Shown: positions 39,260-48,992 of the stretch, in pieces
Numbering within the stretch: position 1 is the first letter of the stretch
How the letters are laid out: each line of letters opens with the position of its first letter
Source of the DNA: Colwellia sp. Arc7-635
Lineage (GTDB): Bacteria > Pseudomonadota > Gammaproteobacteria > Enterobacterales > Alteromonadaceae
Reading direction: 5' to 3'
Length of the DNA: 64,000 bases
NCBI RefSeq assembly: GCF_003971255.1
Contig: NZ_CP034660.1
Coordinates: forward strand, 2,480,001-2,544,000
Notes under the pieces: generated by a model
The model's database searches: none
Seen by the model: only the letters and a program-made list of their open reading frames with translations
Told to the model about the DNA's origin: nothing
Translations under genes and position numbers: made by a program

Positions 39260-41530
39260 ATGAATAACATCATTTTTGTTACAAAACGTAATGGTTCTAA
39301 AGAACCTATCGACTTAGAAAAAATTCATAAAGTTATTGCTTGGGCTGCTGAAGGCTTAGACAATGTTTCGGTGTCTCAAGTTGAATTGAAGTCTCATATT
39401 CAGTTTTACGATGGCATTAAAACTGCTGACATTCATGAAACCATTATTAAATCAGCTGCTGACTTAATTTCAGAAGAAACACCTGATTATCAATATTTAT
39501 CTGCACGCTTAGCGATATTTCATCTACGTAAAAAAGCTTACGGCCAGTTTGAGCCACCAAAGCTTTACCCACACGTGGTTAAATTAGTCGAAGCAGGTAA
39601 ATACGATCAACATCTATTAGAAGACTACAGTGCTGAAGAGTTCGAACTATTAGAAACCTTTATGGACCATGGCCGAGATCTCGATTTTAGCTATGCAGCC
39701 GTAAAACAGTTAGAAGGTAAATACCTGGTACAGAACCGTGTTACTGGCGAAATTTACGAAAGTGCACAATTTCTTTATATTCTTGTTGCGGCTTGTTTAT
39801 TTGCTAAATATCCAAAAGAAACACGTTTAGATTATGTTAAAGGCTTTTATAACGCTATTTCAACGTTTAAGCTTTCGCTACCAACTCCGATCATGGCTGG
39901 TGTGCGCACACCTACACGTCAATTCTCTTCATGTGTATTAATAGAATGTGGCGATAGCTTAGATTCTATCAATGCAACCACTAGCTCAATTGTTAAATAT
40001 GTTTCCCAACGTGCAGGTATTGGCATCAATGCCGGTCGTATTCGCGCATTAGGCAGTACAATACGAAATGGCGAAGCTTTTCATACTGGTTGTATTCCAT
40101 TTTATAAGTTATTTCAAACGGCTGTAAAAAGTTGTTCTCAAGGTGGTGTTCGTGGTGGTGCTGCTACCCTGTTCTACCCACTTTGGCATTTAGAAGTTGA
40201 AAGCTTACTAGTACTTAAAAATAACCGTGGTGTTGAAGAAAACCGCGTTCGTCATTTAGATTACGGCGTTCAGTTTAATAAATTAATGTATCAACGTTTG
40301 ATTAAAGGTCAGTCGATAACGTTATTCAGCCCAAGCGATGTCCCGGGTTTATACGATGCGTTTTTTGAAGACCAAGAAAAATTTGAAGAGTTGTACGTTA
40401 AGTACGAAGCGGATGATTCAATTCGTAAAAAGTGTATAAAAGCTATCGAGCTTTTCACCTTGTTTGCTCAAGAGCGTGCAAGTACAGGCCGTATTTATTT
40501 ACAAAACGTCGATCACTGTAATACTCACTCTCCATTTGATCCAAGTGTGGCACCTATTCGTCAAAGTAACCTTTGTCTAGAAATTGCCTTGCCAACGAAG
40601 CCAATGGAAGATGTGAACGATCCTAATGGTGAAATTGCCCTTTGTACATTATCAGCCTTTAATCTAGGTGCTATTAGTAGCCTTGATGAGTTAGAAGGTT
40701 TGGCCGATTTAGCCATACGTGCATTAGACAGTTTATTAGATTATCAAGATTACCCAGTACCTGCTGCGCATACGGCAACAATGGGACGTCGTACATTAGG
40801 TATAGGTGTTATTAACTACGCTTATTACCTAGCCAAAAATGGCGTGTTCTATTCTAACGGTAGTGCGAACAACTTAACGCATCGTACGTTTGAAGCTATT
40901 CAATATTACTTATTGAAAGCGTCTAATCAACTTGCTATTGAGCAAGGTGCTTGTCCTAAGTTTAACGAAACGCGTTTATCTCAAGGTATATTACCTATCG
41001 ATACTTACAAAAAAGAAATCGATAACATTACCGGTGAACCGTTGCATTTAGATTGGGAAACACTACGTACAAGTATCAAAAAACACGGTGTGAGAAACTC
41101 AACAGTTTCAGCACTTATGCCCTCTGAAACATCATCGCAAATTTCTAATGCGACTAATGGTATTGAGCCACCTCGTGGGTTAATCAGTATTAAAGCCAGT
41201 AAAGATGGTGTTTTAAAGCAAGTCGTTCCTGAGTATCAGCGATTAAAAGATAACTATGAATTACTTTGGAATATTCCAAGCAACGAAGGTTACTTACAAT
41301 TAGTCGGTATTATGCAAAAGTTTGTCGATCAAACCATTTCTGCTAACACCAACTATGACCCTTCTCGCTTTGAGGGTGGCAAAGTGCCTATTAAGCAAGT
41401 ATTAAAAGATATTTTAACTGCCTATAAATTAGGTGTTAAAACCATGTATTACCATAATACACGCGATGGTGCAGACGACAGCCAAATAGACGCTGATGAC
41501 GATTGTGCAGGCGGCGCTTGTAAGATATAG
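39260..41530 (+). CDS. nrdA: Class Ia ribonucleoside-diphosphate reductase, alpha subunit
   Basis: 756-residue catalytic subunit reducing ribonucleoside diphosphates to deoxy forms. An N-terminal ATP cone (residues 1-95, VTKRNGSKEPIDLEKIHKVI) provides allosteric control of activity. The active-site elements are SSCVLIECGDS near residue 222, RQSNLCLEIALP near 435 and LCTLSAFNLGA near 462. The C-terminal redox pair is CAGGAC, four residues apart, for thioredoxin or glutaredoxin. Length matches E. coli NrdA (761). It heads nrdA-nrdB-ferredoxin, with possible NrdR boxes upstream. Confidence 0.98.
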   Translation: MNNIIFVTKRNGSKEPIDLEKIHKVIAWAAEGLDNVSVSQVELKSHIQFYDGIKTADIHETIIKSAADLISEETPDYQYLSARLAIFHLRKKAYGQFEPPKLYPHVVKLVEAGKYDQHLLEDYSAEEFELLETFMDHGRDLDFSYAAVKQLEGKYLVQNRVTGEIYESAQFLYILVAACLFAKYPKETRLDYVKGFYNAISTFKLSLPTPIMAGVRTPTRQFSSCVLIECGDSLDSINATTSSIVKYVSQRAGIGINAGRIRALGSTIRNGEAFHTGCIPFYKLFQTAVKSCSQGGVRGGAATLFYPLWHLEVESLLVLKNNRGVEENRVRHLDYGVQFNKLMYQRLIKGQSITLFSPSDVPGLYDAFFEDQEKFEELYVKYEADDSIRKKCIKAIELFTLFAQERASTGRIYLQNVDHCNTHSPFDPSVAPIRQSNLCLEIALPTKPMEDVNDPNGEIALCTLSAFNLGAISSLDELEGLADLAIRALDSLLDYQDYPVPAAHTATMGRRTLGIGVINYAYYLAKNGVFYSNGSANNLTHRTFEAIQYYLLKASNQLAIEQGACPKFNETRLSQGILPIDTYKKEIDNITGEPLHLDWETLRTSIKKHGVRNSTVSALMPSETSSQISNATNGIEPPRGLISIKASKDGVLKQVVPEYQRLKDNYELLWNIPSNEGYLQLVGIMQKFVDQTISANTNYDPSRFEGGKVPIKQVLKDILTAYKLGVKTMYYHNTRDGADDSQIDADDDCAGGACKI

Positions 41531-41537
41531 CGATTAG

Positions 41538-41564
41538 AGGAGGAAAACAATGCGTTTTCCTCCT
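41538..41564 (+). other. Hairpin between nrdA and nrdB
   Basis: AGGAGGAAAAC and GTTTTCCTCCT pair perfectly over 11 bases with a 5-nt loop, seven bases after the nrdA stop. There is no T-run. It may be an mRNA stability or processing element setting the NrdA to NrdB ratio, or a weak terminator. Confidence 0.65.
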
Positions 41565-41668
41565 TATCATTGAATGCATTGCAAAACTAAAAATTATAAT
41601 CATTAGATTAATCAAAACTACAGTGACGGAATATAGCGACCAATAAGCTGTATTTCTAGGAGATATAA

Positions 41669-42799
41669 ATGTCGTACACCACGTTTAACCAAACAGCTAA
41701 CAATGCTTTGTTAGAGCCAATGTTTATGGGAAACAGTGTTAATATTGCACGATATGATCAACAGCGCTATATGGCGTTTGAAAAATTAATTGAAAAGCAA
41801 TTATCGTTTTTTTGGCGACCAGAAGAAATTGATGTTTCAAAAGATCGTGCCGATTGGCAGAGCTTGACTGACTCTGAAAAGCATATTTTCATTTCTAATC
41901 TGAAATACCAAACATTGCTCGATTCAATGGCTGCACGTTCAGTTAACGCCGTTTTATTACCGCTAGTCTCACTGCCAGAAGTTGAAACATGGGTTGAAAC
42001 ATGGGCGTTCAGTGAAACGATTCACTCACGCTCGTATACGCATATCTTACGTAACTTGTTTAGTGATCCAAGCGAAGTATTTGACGATATCATGGTAAAC
42101 CCTGCGATATTAAAGCGTGCCTCAAGCATTGCACAATATTTTGATGCCGTGATTATCACCACTCAATTATTACAATCACAAGGCCCTGGCAGCTATGAAG
42201 TTGATGGTAATACCATTGAAGTTAGCGAACGTAAACTTAAAGAGCGTTTGTTCTTAGCGATATGTTCTGTTAACGCTTTAGAAGCCATTCGTTTTTATGT
42301 TAGCTTCGCGTGTTCATTTGCTTTTGCTGAACGTGAATTACTGGAAGGTAATGCAAAAATCATCAAATTAATTGCCCGTGATGAAGCACTACACTTAACT
42401 GGGACACAGCATATTCTCAATATCTGGATGTCTGGAAAAGATGATCCTGAGATGCAAGAAATTGCCATCGCATTGCGCGAGGAAGGCAGGCAGATTTTCA
42501 TGGACGTGGTTGAGCAAGAAAAAGAGTGGGCTGATTATTTATTTAAAGATGGTTCGATGATTGGTTTAAATGCAGCTATTTTAAAACAATACATTGAATA
42601 CACTAGTAATCAACGTATGACTGCCATCGGTTTTGACGCACCATTTGATATAAAGAGTAACCCACTACCTTGGATGAATTCATACCTTGTTAGCGATAAC
42701 GTACAAGTTGCCCCACAAGAAACTGAAATCTCTAGCTATTTAGTAGGTCAAGTTGACTCGTCAGTATCAAGTGACGACTTCGATGACTTCGATTTATAG
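41669..42799 (+). CDS. nrdB: Class Ia ribonucleoside-diphosphate reductase, beta subunit
   Basis: 376-residue radical-generating subunit. The diiron ligands are in [28 protein letters not shown] (Glu and His, with the radical Tyr as the Y of SYTH, about residue 123), EAIRFYVSF and [13 protein letters not shown]. The C-terminal acidic tail DDFDDFDL is the docking peptide for NrdA. Length equals E. coli NrdB. AGGAG lies 8 bases before the ATG. Confidence 0.98.
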   Translation: MSYTTFNQTANNALLEPMFMGNSVNIARYDQQRYMAFEKLIEKQLSFFWRPEEIDVSKDRADWQSLTDSEKHIFISNLKYQTLLDSMAARSVNAVLLPLVSLPEVETWVETWAFSETIHSRSYTHILRNLFSDPSEVFDDIMVNPAILKRASSIAQYFDAVIITTQLLQSQGPGSYEVDGNTIEVSERKLKERLFLAICSVNALEAIRFYVSFACSFAFAERELLEGNAKIIKLIARDEALHLTGTQHILNIWMSGKDDPEMQEIAIALREEGRQIFMDVVEQEKEWADYLFKDGSMIGLNAAILKQYIEYTSNQRMTAIGFDAPFDIKSNPLPWMNSYLVSDNVQVAPQETEISSYLVGQVDSSVSSDDFDDFDL

Positions 42800-42804
42800 T
42801 ACTG

Positions 42805-43059
42805 ATGTCTTTTAGTATTACTGTCGAGGAACGCGAAATAGCGTTCCTCGATGAAGACAAGCATATTCTTAACACCCTAGAAAGAGAAAAGATTGAATCA
42901 CACTTTCATTGTCGGGATGGATTTTGCGGAGCCTGTCGTTGCTCATTAAAAAAAGGCACGGTCGAATATAGCCAATACCCATTAGCTTTTATTGGTGAAA
43001 ATGAAATTCTTACCTGCTGCGCGTACCCTACTTCCGACATTGTAATTGAGATTGATTAA
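42805..43059 (+). CDS. yfaE: 2Fe-2S ferredoxin (YfaE-like)
   Basis: 84 residues with the plant-type 2Fe-2S pattern: Cys in FHCRDGFCGACRCSL (C-x4-C-x2-C) and a distal Cys in EILTCCAYP. In E. coli the homologue YfaE maintains the diferric-tyrosyl radical cofactor of NrdB. It starts five bases after the nrdB stop, so co-expression is near certain. The fold and gene position make this assignment strong. Confidence 0.95.
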   Translation: MSFSITVEEREIAFLDEDKHILNTLEREKIESHFHCRDGFCGACRCSLKKGTVEYSQYPLAFIGENEILTCCAYPTSDIVIEID

Positions 43060-43309
43060 TATCAAGCTGCTCAATAAGCACGTTAGTTTTTTACAATACG
43101 ATTGAAAATATTTATCGCCGCTCATCGCAATAAAATAGTAAACCTAGAACAAGCTAAGTACATAGTGGCAATTTTTTCCTCAATTCTAAACATTACCTGC
43201 TTACTCTTTAACACCCAGACTCTGAACCTGAATCTGAGCCGAGTCCAAAAGAAATTTATTCAATAGTAACAATAATAGTAAACAATCGTTTTCTATCATT
43301 TTGAATAAG

Positions 43310-43855
43310 CTATTGTACAACAATTAAGTTATGCCAATGAGCAAGCCAGCCCTTCGAATTTATACGATGATTGAATACTGATTTTAATCGTTTTGGATTA
43401 TGTGTGAGTTGCAATTTAAATAAGGAATCAAATCCAAAGGCGGCAATACATTCAAAACCCCCATTAGACAATTGACGAATACCAACAGCTGTTTCTTTCT
43501 CTGGCCAGTAGCTCATAGCATCAAGGCTACTATTATAGGGTTCGTCATTATTTTTTAGGTGCATCAAAGCCTGGTTTCTGACTTGCCAATTTAATTGTGG
43601 GAGCAACTGCGTTAACTTTCGCTCATATTCTATAAATTTGTCAGCACTTGATTCATTTGCATCAAAATATATAACATCAACATCATTTAACGTTGTTGGT
43701 TCTAACTTTTGGTGCAAACTGTCCCAAACAAGATTGCGAACAAATCCCGCGGCTATGTAGCATTCAGGTAAATCAAGTAATCGTATACATGCTAAAGCAT
43801 TAAGTCGTAATTGATCCGACTCTATTAGTTCAACAATTATATCTATGTGCACCAT
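43310..43855 (-). CDS. Nucleotidyltransferase family protein (DUF925-like)
   Basis: 181-residue protein with a nucleotidyltransferase-like core: GFVRNLVWD near the N-terminus and the Asp pair in LNDVDVIYFD near residue 58. The C-terminal part has MHLKNNDEPYNSSLDAMSYWPE and the closing KGWLAHWHNL, matching the family formerly called DUF925. These are usually single-gene, stand-alone proteins of unknown substrate. It lies between the nrd operon (convergent) and a GGDEF-EAL gene (divergent). Activity is not demonstrated. Confidence 0.85.
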   Translation of the reverse strand: MVHIDIIVELIESDQLRLNALACIRLLDLPECYIAAGFVRNLVWDSLHQKLEPTTLNDVDVIYFDANESSADKFIEYERKLTQLLPQLNWQVRNQALMHLKNNDEPYNSSLDAMSYWPEKETAVGIRQLSNGGFECIAAFGFDSLFKLQLTHNPKRLKSVFNHRINSKGWLAHWHNLIVVQ

Positions 43856-44192
43856 GCCAACACACCTTGCTAATAGGTAAAACTCTTGGTTAAAATAAGA
43901 AAGAAGAGAGTAATACTGCTGTAATTATCGGACCATAATAAGCACTTTATTTTTCTGTTACAGAGGCTTAGTGAATGCTAATCATCCAGTAATTGATATT
44001 GACCTTAAAGTGCAATTTAATCTATTTAATTTTCACTAAATTCAAGCACTTTCAGTAATAATGATTATACTTGCATATGAATAAAAATCTCATTGAAAGT
44101 TGCATTCATTATGACGTGTTATGTCGATGAAGTAACAATACTAAGTTTATGCCCTAACAGGTAATATCGACCTTTCGTGCTAGGATTTATAG
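43856..44192. promoter_or_regulatory. Divergent region before the GGDEF-EAL gene
   Basis: 337 AT-rich bases between divergent genes. I checked for a cyclic-di-GMP riboswitch on the plus strand and did not see its conserved elements. No operator recognised. Confidence 0.4.
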
Positions 44193-46250
44193 ATGTTGTT
44201 TAAAACCATCAAAAATACCACATCATCGATTGCTGTATTGGCAATTTGTATTATGAGCATAACCATTTTAGCCTTGTCCTTTGAAGAGCATGAAAAGCTC
44301 TATTTTGAATTCGTCAAAGGAGATTTAGATGCACTATCTGAGAATATGTCTAGTGACTTAATTCCTTTGTTAGCAGTACAGCCTGACGTTTTTGAACTAA
44401 CGACAATGTTACTGCGCCTAGATAAATACGAAAATGTTAAGTTCGCAGCCATCTATGATAAAAATTGGCAATCCTTACAAAGCTATCATGGTAAGTCATC
44501 TTCTATACAGCATCCTATAACGACTTTTCAGCTTGAAACCTTCAAAAAGAAAGTATCCGGTGTCTACTCAGCAAATAGTGAGTTAATTGCGGTAAAACTC
44601 ATTGGTGATAAACGTTTACCGCTCGGATTTTTATTGATCATACATGACCCTATGGGACCTTTGAGCAAAAGTAAACTTAGTCTACTTAAACAAGTACTAC
44701 CCTTAACATTAACGCTATTGGTTATTATTATCGTGCTTTTATTTTGGATTCAAGGGCGCTTATTTTATCCTTTAATCAGCCTTTCTCGGTTGACACAAAA
44801 AATTAGAAGAACAAACGATTACTCCTTAAAAATTAATATTAGAGGTAAACAAGAAGTTGCTTCCTTAAGTCAGGATTTAAATCTGATGATGGAAACTATC
44901 AACCAAGAAACTAAGAAGAATAAAGAATACACCAACATGTTGATGAATCAGCAGAAAGCTATGGAGCGGCTGGCAAATTTTGATGCGTTAACTGGCTTGC
45001 CAAATCGTCAATTTTTTATGGAAACACTGAGAATTGAACTGGCTAAAGCACAACGTACACAAAAAAATTTAGTATTGATGTATTTTGACTTGGATGGTTT
45101 TAAAGGAGTGAATGACTCATTAGGTCATGATACCGGCGATCAACTTCTGATTGAAGTTAGTAAGCGCGCAAAAGAATTCTTTCGTGACGGCGACATTATC
45201 TCTCGCTTAGGTGGTGACGAATTCCTTATACTTTTACACAACGAACCCAATGATTTTTTGTTATTTCAAATTGCTGAACGTTTAGTTAATGGCCTAGCCA
45301 TCCCCTTCGAAATTAATTCTTGGGAAGTGCAAGTCAGCGTTAGCGTTGGTATTGCTAAAGCTTTCGATGCTAATTTTAACTTAAGCGAATTTGTCAGTAA
45401 TGCCGATGTTGCTATGTATCGTTCAAAAATGGCCGGACGCGACACCCATACAGTGTTTGTTCCTGAGATGATGGAAGACAATAAGCGACGTTTACTGATC
45501 TCTAATTCAATTTCTCATGCCATAAAAAATAATGAGTTTATGTTATTTTATCAACCGAAAGTATCTTCTGAAGAAGTCATTGTCGGTTACGAAGCGTTAA
45601 TACGATGGAATAGTGATGAGCTAGGTATGGTGTCTCCAGTCGAATTTATTCCTATAGCGGAGCAAAGCGGTAAGATACAAATGATCACAAAATGGGTATT
45701 AGAGCGCTTGTGTATGGATATAGGAAAAATTCAAGACAGTGTTAATCCTGACATTATCATTTCAGTCAATCTGTCAGCTCAAGATATTAAAAACAAAGCA
45801 CAGATTTCTTATGTCAAAGAGCTATTTACACAGTATGATGTGGATCCTACAGCGATAGAATTCGAAGTTACCGAATCTGCGTATCTAGAGAACTTTGATA
45901 TGGCGAATGACTTTTTCACCGAAATGAAACAATTAGGCTCATCAATTGCGCTTGATGACTTTGGTACCGGTTACTCGTCATTAAGTTATTTGACTCAACT
46001 GCAATTAAATACGCTAAAAATTGATAAGCAGTTCGTGGATAATATATTGATATCGAAATCCAGTACATTGATCACTAAAACAATTATTGAAATGGCTAAA
46101 CAGTTAAACCTGAAGATTTGTGCTGAGGGTGTAGAAACAAGAGAACAGTTTGATTTTTTAGTCGCACATGGCTGTCATCAACTCCAAGGATATCTATTTT
46201 CTAAGCCTATTTCCCTTGAACAGATACTTAGTGATAACTTAAGAAATTAG
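44193..46250 (+). CDS. GGDEF-EAL cyclic-di-GMP signalling protein
   Basis: 685-residue inner-membrane protein. Two transmembrane helices (about 12-30 and 167-187) enclose a periplasmic sensor of roughly 135 residues. A HAMP-like linker follows, then a GGDEF domain with intact RLGGDEFLIL and an inhibitory I-site (RDGD, five residues before GGDEF), and an EAL domain with intact YEALIRW, ESAYLEN, DDFGTGYSS and KIDKQF. Both domains look catalytically competent, so net direction is not predictable. It converges on the phosphate-binding-like/porin pair. Confidence 0.95.
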   Translation: MLFKTIKNTTSSIAVLAICIMSITILALSFEEHEKLYFEFVKGDLDALSENMSSDLIPLLAVQPDVFELTTMLLRLDKYENVKFAAIYDKNWQSLQSYHGKSSSIQHPITTFQLETFKKKVSGVYSANSELIAVKLIGDKRLPLGFLLIIHDPMGPLSKSKLSLLKQVLPLTLTLLVIIIVLLFWIQGRLFYPLISLSRLTQKIRRTNDYSLKINIRGKQEVASLSQDLNLMMETINQETKKNKEYTNMLMNQQKAMERLANFDALTGLPNRQFFMETLRIELAKAQRTQKNLVLMYFDLDGFKGVNDSLGHDTGDQLLIEVSKRAKEFFRDGDIISRLGGDEFLILLHNEPNDFLLFQIAERLVNGLAIPFEINSWEVQVSVSVGIAKAFDANFNLSEFVSNADVAMYRSKMAGRDTHTVFVPEMMEDNKRRLLISNSISHAIKNNEFMLFYQPKVSSEEVIVGYEALIRWNSDELGMVSPVEFIPIAEQSGKIQMITKWVLERLCMDIGKIQDSVNPDIIISVNLSAQDIKNKAQISYVKELFTQYDVDPTAIEFEVTESAYLENFDMANDFFTEMKQLGSSIALDDFGTGYSSLSYLTQLQLNTLKIDKQFVDNILISKSSTLITKTIIEMAKQLNLKICAEGVETREQFDFLVAHGCHQLQGYLFSKPISLEQILSDNLRN

Positions 46251-46617
46251 CAACTGATTTCATCATTTAAATACACTAATTTGCTAGCCGTAATAGACTT
46301 TATTCAATAACAGTTAACTCAACAAGTTAACCCAACATGGTAAGTTGATTGCTAAAATTCATAGCTTTAACTTAGTCATCTGGACTGAAGATAATCGGTG
46401 CATGGTGTTTAAGTAAAATAGATCGCTTGTATAGCGTGATGAGGCTCCAAGATGGGCTATGCTAATGACAGACACTATCAATGTTCAATTTCAGCTCATT
46501 ACCGACACAATAAATTACTAATTGTTTATTTTTCAATGCTTTAAAAATATTAATGGGATAGATAATAATATTGAGCAGGTGTTCCTTACCTAAATTTCAG
46601 GTTAGTCGTTAAAGAAG
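46251..46617. other. Gap between convergent genes
   Basis: 367 AT-rich bases between two convergent genes. I saw no gene and no strong terminator hairpin. A stretch near 46430-46475 is more GC-rich than its surroundings (GAGGCTCCAAGATGGGCTA) but forms only a short TAGC/GCTA pairing. Confidence 0.35.
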
Positions 46618-47037
46618 CTACTTCATTTCAAATATAACGGTCAAATCACTTGGTATTTCGGCATCAGCAGGTAAATAACCAACCGAACCTTGATTATCTT
46701 CTAAGAAGGAAATCACCAGTTGTTCACTATTTAATTCTCTTGGTGGTCGTTTACGGCCTGAAAATTTCATTTGTGCCCAGTAGGACTGAATACGAGACTC
46801 AGTTAAACCAACAACTCTGGTATTGAATAATACTCGTGTTAAATTTTCTGGTGGCAAGGCGATAGCGGTTAATTCATAAGGAGAAGTGCCGCCCATAAAA
46901 ATATTACGCACTTCTTGTCGGGTCAACTTCATCGCTTTATCATCGATATTCGCCACGATCAAAATAGTTTCCCTTGCATAGCACACGTTACAAAAAATGC
47001 TGAACATCAAAATAATAGAACATATAGAGGTCTGCAT
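46618..47037 (-). CDS. Small phosphate-binding-protein-like periplasmic protein
   Basis: 139 residues: a signal peptide ending near CYA, then one lobe resembling PstS-type substrate-binding proteins (LTRQEVRNIFMGG, YWAQMKFSGRKRPPREL, NQGSVGYLP). About half a normal PstS, so not a full transport component. Such short forms occur beside porins and signalling genes in marine Gammaproteobacteria. The ATG at 47037 overlaps the porin stop by one base (TAATG), so translation is coupled and the two form a pair. A longer frame to 47049 adds four residues. Ligand unknown. Confidence 0.82.
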   Translation of the reverse strand: MQTSICSIILMFSIFCNVCYARETILIVANIDDKAMKLTRQEVRNIFMGGTSPYELTAIALPPENLTRVLFNTRVVGLTESRIQSYWAQMKFSGRKRPPRELNSEQLVISFLEDNQGSVGYLPADAEIPSDLTVIFEMK

Positions 47038-48233
47038 TAAAACACCCACTCTAGTGCTAATAAATAAAGCAGCGCTTTGCGATCAAATTCAGGATTATTA
47101 ACCGTGAAAAATGCTCGGTCATCACCTTGACCTTTGATCAAGCTTATCTCTCCCTTTAACGCTAAGCCCGGTTGTAGGTCCCATCGAGTACCTAGAGTAA
47201 AGGCTTCGGAGCTATCGACAGGTAGTTGATTAAATATCGATTGATAACTAAAAGCGAGGGTGTCTAATAATGGATTAAAACCGATTGGAATTTCATTTGC
47301 CGCTTCGTCGTACTGAGCTTTATTTTTTGAATATGAAATATAAGAAGAAAATGGGTAATAATGATAGCCTGTAGAAAGAAAATAACCGTCACTATCAGGT
47401 ACAAAAACAAAATCTGCTTGAATACGATTAAGCTCAGCACGGACAAAATAGTTAACATTTTCATAGTTTGCGCTTAATTGAAAAACTTCCGTTAAACCTT
47501 CTGTTTTCAGTGATTCAGCACTCTGACTAAAACCAAACTGTGATAATATCTGGCTAAATTCCGACAAATCGTTTAACTCAACACTGGTTCGACCTTGATG
47601 ATAGGAGCCTCTAAAAGTCCAATTATTATAGTTAATATGGCCAATCAAACCACTAAAATTAGTAGTTTTAGCATTCACCGTTCGTTCGGCGACGACAATA
47701 TCTTCATCAAAATATCCCCAATAACCTTCGATATTAAGACTAAATTCTTTACCTGGTATCTCATAACTGGCCATTACACCATCGAATGTAGAAAAAAAAT
47801 GTCGAGGATAAGTTTGCTGTGGTAGTGTTGCCCATGGATAGGCATAACCGACGTCGATTACATCACTATAATTTAGGAATGGAGTGCGTTGTCTACCTAA
47901 CTTAAATTTCAATTTTTTTGTCGGTGTATATGTTAAATACAACCATTCAATGCCAGAATCTCGCTCTTTATCAGTATGACCGATGAGTTGTCCAGTAAAT
48001 CCTAAATTATCAAACGCTTGATAATCAACCTGTAAACCAATCAAACTTTCTTTATCGATACTAAGCGAATTATCATAATCAAGATAACTGGCATCTTTAT
48101 CATCAAGATAGCCAAGTACCAAACGAGCAAAGCCAGAAAACTGAAGTTTGTCAACGTCTTCAGCAAAAGTTACAGCACTCAAAAAGAACACTAAGACGGA
48201 ACAAAAAAATTTCATAACACGAGATTTAATCAT
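47037..48233 (-). CDS. Outer-membrane porin-like beta-barrel protein
   Basis: 398-residue predicted barrel. A signal peptide (ending near VTFA) is followed by alternating polar/hydrophobic strands, short turns, few cysteines, and ends LLALEWVF, with the terminal Phe typical of outer-membrane proteins. An in-frame ATG at residue 7 (MKFFCSV) is an alternative start. It is the first gene of a pair with the phosphate-binding-like protein. A 12-bp tandem repeat array lies 180 bases upstream. Confidence 0.82.
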   Translation of the reverse strand: MIKSRVMKFFCSVLVFFLSAVTFAEDVDKLQFSGFARLVLGYLDDKDASYLDYDNSLSIDKESLIGLQVDYQAFDNLGFTGQLIGHTDKERDSGIEWLYLTYTPTKKLKFKLGRQRTPFLNYSDVIDVGYAYPWATLPQQTYPRHFFSTFDGVMASYEIPGKEFSLNIEGYWGYFDEDIVVAERTVNAKTTNFSGLIGHINYNNWTFRGSYHQGRTSVELNDLSEFSQILSQFGFSQSAESLKTEGLTEVFQLSANYENVNYFVRAELNRIQADFVFVPDSDGYFLSTGYHYYPFSSYISYSKNKAQYDEAANEIPIGFNPLLDTLAFSYQSIFNQLPVDSSEAFTLGTRWDLQPGLALKGEISLIKGQGDDRAFFTVNNPEFDRKALLYLLALEWVF

Positions 48234-48412
48234 ATAGAAGAAAGTAATAAACTGATGGGTTACTTATAAGATAGTACGGGATGCTACAGAGTCAAGATCA
48301 AACAGTTTTATTTTAAATAAGACCATGATAAACATGAGTTATAATCGTTTTTATTTGTAATGCCTATTCACATTAAATAAGCTAAGATATTGCCAAAACA
48401 TACCCGATAGTG

Positions 48413-48481
48413 TGGGCTAAACAATGGGCTAAACAATGGGCTAAACAATGGGCTAAACAATGGGCTAAACAATGGGCTAAA
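48413..48481. repeat. 12-bp tandem repeat array, 5.75 copies
   Basis: TGGGCTAAACAA is repeated exactly five times from 48413 to 48472, then nine more bases. All copies are identical. The array is flanked by AGTGTGGGCT at the left edge (its last 7 bases belong to the first copy) and AGCCCCACAGT just to the right, which are imperfect complements, so the array could sit in the loop of a stem. It lies between the porin start and rnk. Confidence 0.93.
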
Positions 48482-48540
48482 TGTTAAATTGAGCCCCACA
48501 GTTTGGCAAGCATACATAAACAGAGTTTGTTACCTGTAAA

Positions 48541-48564
48541 TTTATGTTTATGTTTATGTTTATG
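48541..48564. repeat. 6-bp tandem repeat, 4 copies
   Basis: TTTATG repeated four times without error, downstream of rnk on the minus strand and 60 bases from the 12-bp array. Confidence 0.9.
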
Positions 48565-48575
48565 TAGAAAAAGCT

Positions 48576-48598
48576 AAAAGCGCTCGGTAGCTGAGCGC
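48576..48598 (-). terminator. Intrinsic terminator of rnk
   Basis: GCGCTC and GAGCGC pair around a 7-nt loop, followed on the minus strand by TTTTAGCTTTTT. It lies 16 bases after the rnk stop. Confidence 0.8.
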
Positions 48599-48614
48599 AA
48601 TAAAATAATGGTCC

Positions 48615-48992
48615 TTAATTGTTGTTTTCAATAGAGTCGATATGCACAATTGTCGACCTGTTTTGATCAAGTGGCCACTCAATTTCTTGCCCAGCTGATA
48701 AACCAATTAAAGCACTACCTACTGGCGTTAAAATAGATAAAGTACCACTTTGTTGTATATCACTTGGATAAACCAATTTACGGGCAAAGGTTTTGTTTGT
48801 TGACGTCATCGTGAATGTTACGGTTGAATTCATACGAACAACATTGTCTGGTAAATTTTTACTTTCAACAATTTCTGCTCGTTCGAGCTCATCAATAAGT
48901 AAACCGTTTATTAATTCAGATTTTTCCTGCTCAATGAGTGCATATAAACCATCGCAGTCACCACGGCTTATAGTTATTTTTGGTTTAGTCAT
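48615..48992 (-). CDS. rnk: Nucleoside diphosphate kinase regulator / GreA-GreB-like factor
   Basis: 125-residue cytosolic protein of the Rnk group. A short N-terminal coiled-coil (residues 10-45) and a C-terminal FKBP-like GreA/B domain (VNSTVTFTMTS-like strand, LVYPSDIQQSGTLSILTPVGSALIGL) are visible; the coiled-coil is too short for a true GreA cleavage factor. Rnk interacts with RNA polymerase and affects nucleotide levels. I start at ATG 48992, since AAGGAAGGG lies 6 bases upstream; the longer frame to 49037 lacks such support. Confidence 0.9.
   Translation of the reverse strand: MTKPKITISRGDCDGLYALIEQEKSELINGLLIDELERAEIVESKNLPDNVVRMNSTVTFTMTSTNKTFARKLVYPSDIQQSGTLSILTPVGSALIGLSAGQEIEWPLDQNRSTIVHIDSIENNN

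Noticed and set aside
43856-44192. Cyclic-di-GMP riboswitch before the GGDEF-EAL gene
   Set aside because: The conserved GEMM elements are not present; the region is plain AT-rich DNA.
48413-48481. CRISPR-like look of the regular repeat array
   Set aside because: The 12-bp units are directly joined with no spacers and there are no cas genes, so it is a simple tandem repeat.
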